Shown here: one piece after another, positions 1-8,611 of the stretch
How the letters are laid out: each line of letters starts with the position of its first letter
Position numbering within the stretch: position 1 is the stretch's first letter
NCBI GenBank assembly: GCA_017554605.1
Contig: JAFZIA010000070.1
Coordinates: 1-42,934, forward strand
DNA from: Bacteroidaceae bacterium
GTDB lineage: Bacteria > Bacteroidota > Bacteroidia > Bacteroidales > Bacteroidaceae
Reading direction: 5' to 3'
Length of the DNA: 42,934 bases
Position numbers and translations under genes: made by a program
Notes under the pieces: generated by a model
What the model saw: only the letters and a program-made list of their open reading frames with translations
What the model was told of the DNA's origin: nothing
Databases searched by the model: none

Positions 1-1
1 A

Positions 2-1483
2 ATGATGCACCTCGACATTAAGCCCGACAATATACTCGTGAACAGCAGTGGCGAGGCCGTGCTCATAGATTTTGGACTCTCCAAGCGTTACGACGAAAAG
101 GGTAAGGCAACCTCTACCACTCCCATTGGAATAAGTCACGGGTACGCACCGATGGAGCAGTATAATCCCGGTGGAGTGGGTGAGTTCTCTCCCGCAACCG
201 ACGTATATTCGCTTGGTGCAACGCTCTTTACGCTGCTTACGGGTGAGATGCCTCCCCCTGCGCTGCAGTTGGTGGATAGCAGTAGCTTGCAGAGTGTGCT
301 TGCCGAGAAAAATGTGAGTGGTGCTGTTGCCGAGACTGTTATAAAGTCAATGTCCTTTATGAAGGAGGCGCGCCCGCAGAGCGTAGACGAGTTCCTTGCA
401 TTGCTCAATGCGCAGCCTGCTGCCGGCAGTAGTTCGCGCCCCACGCAGCCAATGGCAAAGAGTGGCGGAGGGGTGTCGCGCCCAACTGAACCTATGAACA
501 ACGGTGGAGGAGTGTCGCGCCCTACACAGCCAATGAACAACAACGGTGCTGCAACAGCGGACAATGAACCCAAAAAACCTTTCAACTGGAAAATTCCCGT
601 GGGTATTGTAGCTGCAATACTGTGTGTTGTATTTGCGGGAGTGGGAATAAACAACTGTAACAACGAGCGTGCCGAACAAGAGAGACTGGCAATAATAGAA
701 AAGGCAAGGCGCGATTCAATAGCAACAGCAAGAAAAGCGGCGGAGGACAAGCGTATAAGTGATTCAATTGCAAATGAATTGCGCAATGCTTTTGTGACCA
801 AAAACTTTACCGTAGACAATGTATCCTTTACTATGGTTGCCGTAGCCGGCGGCACATTCAATATGGGCTCAAATGATGGGTATAGCGATGAAAAGCCCGT
901 CCACAGTGTAACCCTTAGCGACTATTATATTGGCGAGACCGAGGTAACCCAGGAACTTTGGAAAGCAGTAATGGGCAGTAATCCCTCATATTTTAAGGGT
1001 GATAAAAATCCTGTTGAGCAGGTAAGTTATAATGATTGCATAGACTTTATAAATAAGCTGAACATTCTTCTTGCGGGTCAACTTCCCGACGGACGTAAGT
1101 TCCGCCTTCCCACCGAGGCACAATGGGAGTTTGCCGCACGCGGAGGCGACAAGAGTAAGGGCTACAAATACAGCGGCAGTAATTCAATAGATGATGTTGC
1201 TTGGTATTGGAATAGTGGAAAAACACATTTGATAAGACAGAAACAACCCAATGAACTTGGTCTTTATGATATGAGCGGCAATGTACACGAGTTGTGTAGT
1301 GATTGGTATGGTGATTATTCTTCGTCTCCACAAACTAATCCAGAGGGACCCTCTAATGGGAAGTATCGCGTGCTTCGTGGTGGTAGCTGGATTCCTTATG
1401 TGCCAGGTTGCCGTGTTGCTGATCGTGCAAGGGCAGATATTGATAAAGGTTTTAACTACCACGGGCTGCGCTTGGCCTTTTAG
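2..1483 (+). CDS. Membrane Ser/Thr kinase-FGE-sulfatase fusion (K1), 5'-truncated by window edge
   Basis: The window opens inside the kinase catalytic loop: the first residues read MMHLDIKPDN, so the apparent ATG at 2 is internal and the N-lobe lies upstream. Visible are the catalytic loop with HLD instead of HRD (residues 3-5), DFG (23-25), the GYAPMEQY segment in place of APE, and the rest of the C-lobe. A linker at about 139-185 carries three copies of an SRPTxPM motif. One membrane helix (about 202-222) and a short charged helix follow, then an FGE-sulfatase/SUMF1-like domain from about 272 to the end. The cytoplasmic kinase therefore probably connects to an exported sensor. Unlike K3 (39988-42240) it has no PEGA domain. 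It ends in GLRLAF, lacks the Cys pair of true formylglycine-generating enzymes, and has the lectin-like CRVA motif. The domain call is secure; substrate and ligand are unknown. Confidence 0.9.
   Translation: MMHLDIKPDNILVNSSGEAVLIDFGLSKRYDEKGKATSTTPIGISHGYAPMEQYNPGGVGEFSPATDVYSLGATLFTLLTGEMPPPALQLVDSSSLQSVLAEKNVSGAVAETVIKSMSFMKEARPQSVDEFLALLNAQPAAGSSSRPTQPMAKSGGGVSRPTEPMNNGGGVSRPTQPMNNNGAATADNEPKKPFNWKIPVGIVAAILCVVFAGVGINNCNNERAEQERLAIIEKARRDSIATARKAAEDKRISDSIANELRNAFVTKNFTVDNVSFTMVAVAGGTFNMGSNDGYSDEKPVHSVTLSDYYIGETEVTQELWKAVMGSNPSYFKGDKNPVEQVSYNDCIDFINKLNILLAGQLPDGRKFRLPTEAQWEFAARGGDKSKGYKYSGSNSIDDVAWYWNSGKTHLIRQKQPNELGLYDMSGNVHELCSDWYGDYSSSPQTNPEGPSNGKYRVLRGGSWIPYVPGCRVADRARADIDKGFNYHGLRLAF
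412..779 (+). repeat. Segment nearly duplicated in K3 (linker, TM helix, coiled coil)
   Basis: This stretch of K1 matches 40853-41220 of K3 almost base for base, with long identical runs through the SRPT linker, the membrane helix and the RRDSIA-rich helix. The small differences are mostly in the number and spacing of linker repeats. It points to recent duplication or gene conversion between the two receptor genes, which lie in the same orientation about 40 kb apart. Confidence 0.8.
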
Positions 1484-1778
1484 TTTACAAAAAAACTAAA
1501 ATTCCTTTATTGAAATTTTAAGTAAAAATTAAACGTAAATAATTAAAATACAAATATATGGCGTTCCTTTGTCCATAGAGGGGTGTCCGCAGGGCCGAGG
1601 AGTAAAAAATAGTTTCGCATACTTGTCACACAGACAGGGAGAATCAATAATTTCGCCACTTACAGGGCTCTGTTTGTGCGGACGTAACATAGGATTGACG
1701 CTCTTATATCCACTACCCAGTTGCTGCATAGCGGTTCTGCAATGTGGTGCTGCCCTCCCTTTATTCAAATTTTTATAT

Positions 1779-1786
1779 TAAATTTG
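1779..1786 (+). promoter_or_regulatory. Possible -7 box (TAAATTTG) for ribD
   Basis: TAAATTTG fits the Bacteroidota -7 consensus TAnnTTTG exactly. No TTTG sits 19-21 bases upstream, so the -33 element is missing or weak. Transcription from here would begin near 1793, exactly where the 1794-1834 hairpin starts. Confidence 0.3.
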
Positions 1787-1793
1787 TAGACAG

Positions 1794-1834
1794 ATATATG
1801 CTCTTGGGCGGCTGGTGGCTGTGTGAGCATATAT
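1794..1834 (+). promoter_or_regulatory. Hairpin in the ribD leader
   Basis: Perfect 10-bp arms, ATATATGCTC (1794-1803) and GAGCATATAT (1825-1834), enclose a G-rich 21-base loop. No U-run follows, so it is not a typical intrinsic terminator. It lies 31 bases before the ribD start and could act in mRNA stability or regulation. It does not match the FMN riboswitch. Confidence 0.45.
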
Positions 1835-1865
1835 GGTACAATTAAAAAGGTAAAATAAATTTACA

Positions 1866-2936
1866 ATGAATAAGTTTTCAGAGGCTGACAGATACTATAT
1901 GCAACGATGCTTGCAGCTTGCCCGCTGCGGCAGTGGAAGCACCTCGCCCAACCCTATGGTGGGTGCGGTTATTGTGTGCGACGGACGGATAATAGGCGAG
2001 GGGTATCATATACGTGCGGGCGAGCCACACGCCGAGGTAAATGCCGTACGCTCGGTAAAGGAGTGCGACAGGGAATTGTTACAGCGTTCTACCATTTATG
2101 TCTCTCTTGAGCCTTGCTCGCACTACGGAAAGACTCCCCCCTGCTGCGACCTTATAATTGCCTGTGGAATGAAGCGTGTGGTTATTGCTACCACCGACTT
2201 TAACCAGCAGGTGAACGGCGAGGGTATTGCTCGTATGCAACGTGCGGGCATTGAGGTGGTTACGGGGCTTTTTAGCGACGAGGCGCAAAGGCTCAATAGC
2301 GGTTTTTTTACACTGCACTGCCTGAACCGCCCGCATATAACCCTCAAATGGGCCGAGACTGCCGACGGCTTTATCGACCGTGCACGCAACAGTCTGGACG
2401 ACGGCGCGGCACTTGCAATCTCCACCCCGGGCTCAATGGTTGCCGTGCACAAGCTGCGCGCGCAGTGCGATGCCATTCTTGTGGGTACGCGCACGGCACT
2501 GCTCGACAATCCGTCGCTCACGGTGCGCCATTGGACGGGACGTAACCCCCTGCGCCTGGTCGTTGACAAGGAAAATTCTCTCCCGGCGTCGCTGCGTCTG
2601 TTCAACGACGAGGCACGTACGGTTGTATATACGCGCAATGTGAAAGAGGGTAAATTTGGTAAAAATATTGAACAAGTGGCACTTGCCGATGGCGACGTAC
2701 TTGAGCAGATTATGCGGCACCTTGCTTCCCTCAAAGTGAACACCCTGCTTGTTGAGGGTGGCGCCACGTTGTTGCGGAGCTTTATCGGTGCGGGGCTGTG
2801 GGATACGGCAAGGGTCGAGCGTAACCCGTTGCTTTTTGTGGGTGACGGAGTAGCTGCACCCACTCTTCCAAAAGGGCTACGATGCAGTGTCGACAGGCTT
2901 TTTGGTAACGAAATATTAACTTTTTATGCAAAATAA
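1866..2936 (+). CDS. ribD: Bifunctional riboflavin biosynthesis protein RibD (deaminase/reductase)
   Basis: Catalyses two cytoplasmic steps of riboflavin synthesis: deamination of the 2,5-diamino-6-ribosylamino-pyrimidinone phosphate, then NADPH-dependent reduction of the ribosyl side chain. The N-terminal half (about 1-145) is a zinc cytidine-deaminase-like domain. It shows TSPNPMVGAV, HAEVNAV (zinc His plus catalytic Glu) and EPCSHYGKTPPCC (zinc Cys residues). The C-terminal half (about 150-356) is the RibD_C reductase domain, with ITLKWAETADG near its start and the glycine-rich LVEGGATLLRSF. Length 356 is usual for the fusion. The ATG at 1866 follows an A-rich leader and starts the conserved N-terminus. 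No other rib genes are adjacent, so it appears to be a single-gene unit. Confidence 0.97.
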   Translation: MNKFSEADRYYMQRCLQLARCGSGSTSPNPMVGAVIVCDGRIIGEGYHIRAGEPHAEVNAVRSVKECDRELLQRSTIYVSLEPCSHYGKTPPCCDLIIACGMKRVVIATTDFNQQVNGEGIARMQRAGIEVVTGLFSDEAQRLNSGFFTLHCLNRPHITLKWAETADGFIDRARNSLDDGAALAISTPGSMVAVHKLRAQCDAILVGTRTALLDNPSLTVRHWTGRNPLRLVVDKENSLPASLRLFNDEARTVVYTRNVKEGKFGKNIEQVALADGDVLEQIMRHLASLKVNTLLVEGGATLLRSFIGAGLWDTARVERNPLLFVGDGVAAPTLPKGLRCSVDRLFGNEILTFYAK

Positions 2937-3012
2937 TCGCCCGCAAGCCATAAAAATCCCTAAATTATTATAAATAACGCGCGAAATATCTCCGTATAAC
3001 AAATTTTGTTGC

Positions 3013-3020
3013 TAATTTTG
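3013..3020 (+). promoter_or_regulatory. Possible -7 box (TAATTTTG) for the envelope gene block
   Basis: TAATTTTG matches the TAnnTTTG consensus 31 bases before the lipoprotein start at 3051. No clear TTTG is found 19-21 bases upstream, so the call rests on one half of the promoter. Confidence 0.3.
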
Positions 3021-3050
3021 CCGATTGAAACGCAAAAACAATACTTTTCT

Positions 3051-4406
3051 ATGAAGAAAAATTTAGCAACATATCTGTTATTATGCACTGCTCTCCTGTT
3101 CAGTGCCTGTATGGAGGATGGCAGCGAGGAGTTTGAGATAAACTATTATACAGCCCTGCGCTCGTTCGGGGTTGACAGCGTTATTGTGTACTCGACCACA
3201 AAACTGTCCGACGGCAGTGACACAACGCTTATCAAGTACGTGAATGGCGATAACTATCCCTTTGTTATTGACCAAAAGGCAAAAACTGTATATAACCCCG
3301 ACTCGTTGCCCTATGGTGCCGACCCCGCTAAGCTTACTGTGAACGTGACAAGCGACGGAGTGGCCTATCTCTACAACGACAGTACCGATGTGTACGACCT
3401 TATCTCGTCGAGCGACACACTCGATTTTTCGTCGGCTCGCCGATTGCTTGTAGCTGCTACAGGCGGTATGTATGCACAGGAATATACCGTGACAGTGAAT
3501 GTCCACCAGGTAGACCCCGAAAAATTGCAGTGGGAACAGTTGCAGCTCTCTCCCATAGAAAAACCCTTGCGCCTCATTGAACATAATGGAAAAATGATGC
3601 TCTTTGGTAATAATGCCCAGGGTGCGTTGCTTGTGTGCAGTACAGGCATTGATGGCGCAGTGGAGTGGAGCGAGGCTGTGGAGCTGACGACGCTGCCCCT
3701 TGCTGCCGACGTTGCCGCAATGCTCTCGTTCAACGGTGCGCTCTATGCCACAGCCGACGGGGTGCTCTTCTCGTCTGTCGACGGAGTGGAGTGGAACAGC
3801 CTGGGCGTAAGTGCATCGGCGCTGCTTGCCGCATCGGTCGAGGACGGCAAGATGTGGGCTGTGGTTGACGGAAATATCGCCTGGTCGGCCGACGGAGAGA
3901 ACTTCACTGCTGTTGAGGCTCTTCCCGCTGGCTTCCCCACACGTAATGTATCGGCCAACTGCTATCCTCTTGCAACAAATCCCTTTATAACACGATACCT
4001 GCTTATAGGCTACCCCTCGGACGAGGCTGCTGCTCCCACAATGTGGGGCAAGCTCTCAACCGAAGAGAAGTGGGTGCAGTATGAGCACTTGGGCGACGGC
4101 TCGTTCGACTGCCCCGCAATAAAGCCCCTGAACGTGCTGCGTTACGACGGACGGCTCTTCGCGTTTGGTGGTGCGGGTACAATGGCCGGAAGCGAGGTGA
4201 AGGCATTCGAGTATCTTTATCTGTCGGGCGACAATGGACTCACCTGGAAGGAGTCGGCCGGTATACGCGTGCAGCTCCCCGAGGAGCTCGAAGGAAGCGC
4301 AGCACCATTTGCTGTAGCGGTGGACGGCAACAACCGCATCTGGATTGTGTCGGGCGATAGTGTCCCCACCTGGCGCGGAGGCATCAACCGTCTGTTGTTC
4401 CGTTGA
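3051..4406 (+). CDS. DUF6242-type lipoprotein, probably surface-exposed
   Basis: The start at 3051 is preferred over an in-frame upstream extension (3006) because MKKNLATYLLLCTALLFSAC is a complete lipoprotein signal peptide, with lipid-modified Cys at residue 20. The residues just after the Cys are acidic (MEDGSEEF), resembling the lipoprotein export signal that sends Bacteroidota lipoproteins to the cell surface. The 451-residue mature region contains several W/S/D-rich blades (for example near residues 235-300), suggesting a beta-propeller-like C-terminal part, as in the DUF6242 family. It is followed after 24 bp by a DUF6089 barrel, an order I recall from other Bacteroidales next to uppS and bamA. 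Function is unknown; a role in envelope assembly is inferred from neighbours only. Confidence 0.75.
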   Translation: MKKNLATYLLLCTALLFSACMEDGSEEFEINYYTALRSFGVDSVIVYSTTKLSDGSDTTLIKYVNGDNYPFVIDQKAKTVYNPDSLPYGADPAKLTVNVTSDGVAYLYNDSTDVYDLISSSDTLDFSSARRLLVAATGGMYAQEYTVTVNVHQVDPEKLQWEQLQLSPIEKPLRLIEHNGKMMLFGNNAQGALLVCSTGIDGAVEWSEAVELTTLPLAADVAAMLSFNGALYATADGVLFSSVDGVEWNSLGVSASALLAASVEDGKMWAVVDGNIAWSADGENFTAVEALPAGFPTRNVSANCYPLATNPFITRYLLIGYPSDEAAAPTMWGKLSTEEKWVQYEHLGDGSFDCPAIKPLNVLRYDGRLFAFGGAGTMAGSEVKAFEYLYLSGDNGLTWKESAGIRVQLPEELEGSAAPFAVAVDGNNRIWIVSGDSVPTWRGGINRLLFR

Positions 4407-4430
4407 ATACACACTAAACAGCGTACTTGA

Positions 4431-5132
4431 ATGATGAAAAGAATCGGTAAAATGGTTGCGTTGCTGCTGGGCATACTGTTGTGTCCGGCAACCCCTCTTT
4501 TTGCCGAGGAACTCGAGTACCGCTACGAGGTTGGAGGTATGACGGGCGGCAGCTCCTATTTTGGCGACGCAAACTACTCGGGACTCTTCAAGAATATGAA
4601 TCTTATGGGTGGAGCAGTCTGGCGCTACAACCTCAACCCCCGTATGGCGGTAAAGACAAGCCTTGCCGTTGCACGAATCTCGGGCAGCACAACCGATACA
4701 GAGAACCGCTTCCCCGGTGGACATACCGATTTTTCGCGTACACTCTACGACCTCGGCGCACAGTTCGAGTATAACTTCTTTGCCTACGGCGAGGGTACGG
4801 GTTACAAGCGCACACACAGGCTGACACCTTATATATTTGCGGGAATGGGCTTTATGTTTGCTCCCGAGCCGCTCGACAATGTGTTTACACCCGTAATCCC
4901 CATAGGATTGGGAGTGAAATATAAACTTGCCCACCGTTTGAATGTCGGTTGCGAACTTTCCTTCCGCTTCACGATGAGCGACAAACTTGACGTGACAAAG
5001 GCATCGGTGCCCATTCTCGACGACCCGTACGGTATAAAGAGCGACGGACTGAAGAACAAGGACAGCTATGCTTTTCTATCAATATCATTAACATACGACC
5101 TTTCTCCAAAATACAGGGAATGTAATAACTGA
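4431..5132 (+). CDS. DUF6089-family outer-membrane beta-barrel protein
   Basis: A 233-residue protein with an N-terminal signal peptide (hydrophobic [11 protein letters not shown], cleavage probably near ATPLFAEE). Alternating aromatic/polar strands follow: [20 protein letters not shown] near the mature start, and repeated glycine-rich turns later. This is the usual appearance of the small DUF6089 barrel family of Bacteroidota. It starts at ATGATG (4431 or 4434) 24 bp after the lipoprotein gene and ends 7 bp before uppS, so it is very likely co-transcribed with both. The natural substrate or partner is unknown. The C-terminus does not end in the aromatic residue usual for BAM substrates. Confidence 0.75.
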   Translation: MMKRIGKMVALLLGILLCPATPLFAEELEYRYEVGGMTGGSSYFGDANYSGLFKNMNLMGGAVWRYNLNPRMAVKTSLAVARISGSTTDTENRFPGGHTDFSRTLYDLGAQFEYNFFAYGEGTGYKRTHRLTPYIFAGMGFMFAPEPLDNVFTPVIPIGLGVKYKLAHRLNVGCELSFRFTMSDKLDVTKASVPILDDPYGIKSDGLKNKDSYAFLSISLTYDLSPKYRECNN

Positions 5133-5139
5133 CAACACT

Positions 5140-5886
5140 ATGGAATACATCGGAATGATAGACAGGAACAATGTTCCTCAACATATTGCCATAATTATGG
5201 ACGGCAACGGCCGCTGGGCAAAGCAACGTGGGCTCGACCGCAGCGAAGGACATCAGGCAGGAGCTGCCACAGTGCGTAAACTTGTAGAGAACGCCCTCAA
5301 GCTGGGTGTGCGTTACCTTACGCTCTACACCTTCTCCACCGAGAACTGGAAGCGTCCGCAGGCCGAGGTTGCCGCGCTTATGGTGCTGCTTTTCGAGAGT
5401 ATCGAAGAGGAGATTTTTATGAAGAACAATGTGGCTTTCCGTGTGGTGGGCGACATTGAGAAACTGCCGGCAAATGTGCTGGAGCGCCTGCGTGCCTGCG
5501 AGCAGCGTACATCGGTGAACGATGCAATGACAATGGTGCTTGCGCTGAGCTACTCGTCGAAGTGGGAGATAACCGAGGCGGTACGCAGCATTGCGCGCCG
5601 TGCGGTGGAGGGCGAGATAACACTCGAGTCAATAGACGACAAGATGATTGACGGTGCATTGGCCACGAGCTTTATGCCCGACCCCGACCTCCTTATCCGC
5701 ACAGGAAAGGAGCAGCGCCTGAGCAACTTCCTCCTGTGGCAGTGTGCCTACTCGGAGTTCTATTTTACCGATGTCCTGTGGCCCGATTTTGACAACAACG
5801 AACTGTGCAAGGCTGTATACGATTATCAGCAGCGTCAGAGACGCTACGGAAAGACAGGTGAGCAGGTAGAGGGAGAGAACAAATAA
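5140..5886 (+). CDS. uppS: Isoprenyl transferase (undecaprenyl diphosphate synthase)
   Basis: Cytoplasmic, membrane-associated cis-prenyltransferase that extends farnesyl diphosphate with isopentenyl diphosphate to the C55 lipid carrier for peptidoglycan and surface glycans. The diagnostic motif [16 protein letters not shown], with the Mg-binding Asp, lies at about residues 16-31. Other family motifs are [13 protein letters not shown], the C-terminal [19 protein letters not shown], and [14 protein letters not shown]. Length 248 is normal. The start at 5140 is 7 bp after the DUF6089 gene; an alternative ATG at 5155 would shorten the N-terminus by five residues. bamA follows after 43 bp, making an envelope-biogenesis cluster. 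Confidence 0.97.
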   Translation: MEYIGMIDRNNVPQHIAIIMDGNGRWAKQRGLDRSEGHQAGAATVRKLVENALKLGVRYLTLYTFSTENWKRPQAEVAALMVLLFESIEEEIFMKNNVAFRVVGDIEKLPANVLERLRACEQRTSVNDAMTMVLALSYSSKWEITEAVRSIARRAVEGEITLESIDDKMIDGALATSFMPDPDLLIRTGKEQRLSNFLLWQCAYSEFYFTDVLWPDFDNNELCKAVYDYQQRQRRYGKTGEQVEGENK

Positions 5887-5929
5887 GAAGGATTGATTTA
5901 CAGATATTTCACAGATAAAACAGCAAAAA

Positions 5930-8572
5930 ATGGGATATAAGTCACTATTGAGGTTTTTCACTGCAGTGCTACTGTTCACGCTCTGCGCGGCCGAGGCGTT
6001 GGCGCAGGTGAAGGTGGTGAACCCAACAATACTCTATTCGGGTGCCCCGCGCAAGTACGAAATTGGCGGAATAAGCCTGACGGGAGTAGACAATCACGAA
6101 CCTTATGTAATAATAGGTATCTCGGGTCTCTCCGTGGGCGACGAGATTGTGGTTCCGGGCGAGGATATAACCTCGGCTATAAAGCGCTATTGGAAGTTCG
6201 GACTCTTCTCCGATGTGAGCATCACTGCCGACAGTATCGTGGGCTCAAAAATCTATCTTGGCATACACCTTGTGCAGAGCCCCCGTGTGTCGCAGATAAA
6301 GCTCAGGGGAATGAAGAAGAGCGAGCGCGAGGACCTTGAGGCTCAGATAGGCCTTATAAAGGGCAACCAGATAACCCCCGATATGGTCAACCGTGCCAAA
6401 CGCATCGTGGAGCGCTACTTCTCGGCAAAGGGATACAAGAATGTCGAGGTTACGATATTGCAGCGCCCCGACGTGACAGCCGACAATCAGGTGATTGTCG
6501 ATATACAGGTTGACAAGAAGGACAAGATAAAGGTGCGCAAGATATTCATCTCGGGAGCCGAGAAGATGCCCGAAAAGAAGGTGCGCTACGCAATGAAGAA
6601 GATACGCGAAAAGACTACGTTCAATAATATGCTGCACACCCTCCTGCGCTCCAAAAAGTTCACCGACGAGCGTTACGAGGAGGACAAGGACAATATAATA
6701 TCGCTGTACAACGAGCACGGATACCGCGATGCTATCATTGTTGCCGACAGCGTGGTCCCCTACGACGACAGCAGTGTCGACATTTACCTTACACTGGAAG
6801 AGGGTAACCAGTATCACCTGAGCAGTATAAAGTGGGTGGGCAACAGTGTCTACTCTACCGACCAGTTGAACTATCTGTTGGGAATGAAAGCTGGTGACGT
6901 GTACAACCAGAAGCACCTCGAGGAGCGTCTGAACACCGACGATACATCGGTGAAGACTACATATTTCGACAACGGATATGTGTTCCTGAGACTCAATCCC
7001 ATTGAGGTGAGCGTCGACAACGACTCTGTCGACCTTGAGATACGTATGCACGAGGGAATGCAGGCTACTATAAACAGGGTGAGCATAAGCGGTAACGACC
7101 GTCTCTACGAGGAGGTTGTGCGCCGTGAGCTGCGTACTCTCCCCGGAAGCCTCTTCTCAATGACAGGCGTTAAACGCTCTTTCCAGGAGATTGCAAATAT
7201 GGGTCACTTCGATGCCGAGAAGATAAACCCCAATATCGTTCCCAATGGAAATACTGGTACAGTGGACATCGACTGGCAGCTCATATCCAAGAGCAGCGAC
7301 CAGATTGAAGTGTCGGCCGGCTGGGGACAGACAGGTGTGATAGGCAAGCTGTCGCTCAAATTCACCAACTTCTCTATGCGCAACCTCTTCGGCAAGGGAC
7401 GTAACCGACGGGGTATAATCCCTCAGGGCGACGGACAGACACTGACCATAAGCGCACAGTCGAACGGACAGTACTATCAGGCCTACAGCGTCTCTTTCTT
7501 CGACCCCTGGTTCGGACGCAAGCGCCCCAACTCCTTCTCGGTGTCGGCGTTTATGTCGGTGCAGACGGACGTTGCGAGCAGCTACTATAACTCGGCATAC
7601 TATAACAACTACTACAACTATCTCTATGGCTATGGCAACTACAACAACTATGGCTACGGATACAACAATATGTCGTCGTACTACGACCCCGACAAATATA
7701 TAAAGATGTATGGTGTGTCGATAGGTTGGGGTAAGCGTTTGCGTTGGCCCGATGACTTCTTCCGCTTCTCGGCCGAGCTGAACTACCAGCTCTATTCGCT
7801 CAAGGACTGGCAGTACTTCCTCATAACCGACGGACACTGCAACAACATCAACCTTGCGCTCACATTGGCACGCAACTCGGTAGACAATCCTCTCTTCCCG
7901 CGCAGCGGTTCGGAGTTCTCTCTTACAACGTCGTTCACTCCTCCCTACTCTAAGTTCGACGGAAAGGATTATGCCAATCTGGCAACAAACACCAAGAGTC
8001 CGAGCTACAAGGACGAGCTTCGCGACAAGCACAAATGGATAGAGTACTACAAGATAAAGTTCAAGAGCAAGACCTATACCTCGCTCACTGGCGGCGTGTA
8101 CAACCTTGTGCTTATGACACGTGCCGACTTCGGTATCCTGGGCAGCTATGACAAGAACAAGAAATCGCCCTTCGAGACATTCTATATGGGTGGTGACGGT
8201 ATGAGCGGATACTCTTACAACTATGCCACCGATATGGTTGCTCTGCGCGGATATGACAACGGTAGCCTCACCCCCTACGGCTACGAGGGTTACGCATACG
8301 CCCGCCTGGGTCTTGAGCTGCGCTTCCCCTTTATGTTGCAGACATCTACCAACATCTACGGTCTTGCGTTTGTCGAGGGCGGTAACTCCTGGACCGATGC
8401 AAGCAAGTTCAATCTCTTCGACCTCAAGCGCAGTGCGGGTGTGGGTGTGAGAATATTCTTGCAGATGATTGGTCTCATTGGAGTCGATTGGGCTTACGGA
8501 TTCGACAATCTCTTCGGCTCGTCAAAATATGGAGGAAGCCAGTTCCACTTTATCCTGGGACAGGAGTTCTAA
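5930..8572 (+). CDS. bamA: Outer-membrane protein assembly factor BamA
   Basis: Core subunit of the BAM machine that folds beta-barrels into the outer membrane. The 880-residue sequence begins with a signal peptide (residues 1-26, ending LAQ). POTRA-type repeats fill roughly residues 40-450. The C-terminal Omp85 barrel (about 460-880) ends in GQEF with terminal Phe, the usual beta-signal. The lid-loop motif related to VRGF appears as ALRGYDNGSL. An unusual Tyr/Asn/Gly-rich insertion lies at about residues 550-586 within the barrel (see findings). The ATG at 5930 follows an A-run and begins the signal peptide. ompH, encoding a periplasmic chaperone for BAM substrates, follows after 39 bp. Confidence 0.96.
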   Translation: MGYKSLLRFFTAVLLFTLCAAEALAQVKVVNPTILYSGAPRKYEIGGISLTGVDNHEPYVIIGISGLSVGDEIVVPGEDITSAIKRYWKFGLFSDVSITADSIVGSKIYLGIHLVQSPRVSQIKLRGMKKSEREDLEAQIGLIKGNQITPDMVNRAKRIVERYFSAKGYKNVEVTILQRPDVTADNQVIVDIQVDKKDKIKVRKIFISGAEKMPEKKVRYAMKKIREKTTFNNMLHTLLRSKKFTDERYEEDKDNIISLYNEHGYRDAIIVADSVVPYDDSSVDIYLTLEEGNQYHLSSIKWVGNSVYSTDQLNYLLGMKAGDVYNQKHLEERLNTDDTSVKTTYFDNGYVFLRLNPIEVSVDNDSVDLEIRMHEGMQATINRVSISGNDRLYEEVVRRELRTLPGSLFSMTGVKRSFQEIANMGHFDAEKINPNIVPNGNTGTVDIDWQLISKSSDQIEVSAGWGQTGVIGKLSLKFTNFSMRNLFGKGRNRRGIIPQGDGQTLTISAQSNGQYYQAYSVSFFDPWFGRKRPNSFSVSAFMSVQTDVASSYYNSAYYNNYYNYLYGYGNYNNYGYGYNNMSSYYDPDKYIKMYGVSIGWGKRLRWPDDFFRFSAELNYQLYSLKDWQYFLITDGHCNNINLALTLARNSVDNPLFPRSGSEFSLTTSFTPPYSKFDGKDYANLATNTKSPSYKDELRDKHKWIEYYKIKFKSKTYTSLTGGVYNLVLMTRADFGILGSYDKNKKSPFETFYMGGDGMSGYSYNYATDMVALRGYDNGSLTPYGYEGYAYARLGLELRFPFMLQTSTNIYGLAFVEGGNSWTDASKFNLFDLKRSAGVGVRIFLQMIGLIGVDWAYGFDNLFGSSKYGGSQFHFILGQEF

Positions 8573-8611
8573 TGTATAAACAGTGGCAGGTACCCTGTCA
8601 CGCAAATTAAA

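Larger units (their letters stand above)
1484..1865. other. 382-bp gene-poor interval between K1 and ribD
   Basis: The first 75 bases are very A+T rich and non-coding. From about 1560 to 1765 a compact, more G+C-rich block follows. It contains a 7-bp inverted pair (GTCCGCA at 1585-1591 and TGCGGAC at 1677-1683) enclosing 85 bases. Overlapping short open frames run through the block on both strands, but none has a convincing start, length or recognisable family. After it come a -7-like box and a hairpin at 1794-1834 upstream of ribD. A repeated element or structured RNA is possible; no known RNA family was recognised, and the FMN riboswitch consensus is absent. Confidence 0.4.

Noticed and set aside
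1529..1781. Two overlapping opposite-strand small frames upstream of ribD
   Set aside because: Both are Cys/Leu/Pro-rich without family features and overlap each other; more likely chance frames in a structured or repeated block.
1770..1865. FMN riboswitch before ribD
   Set aside because: The conserved RFN core segments are not present; only a simple hairpin is seen.
7579..7680. CRISPR-like or microsatellite array from repeated TAC/AAC triplets
   Set aside because: There are no regular repeat and spacer units; it is in-frame coding sequence within bamA.
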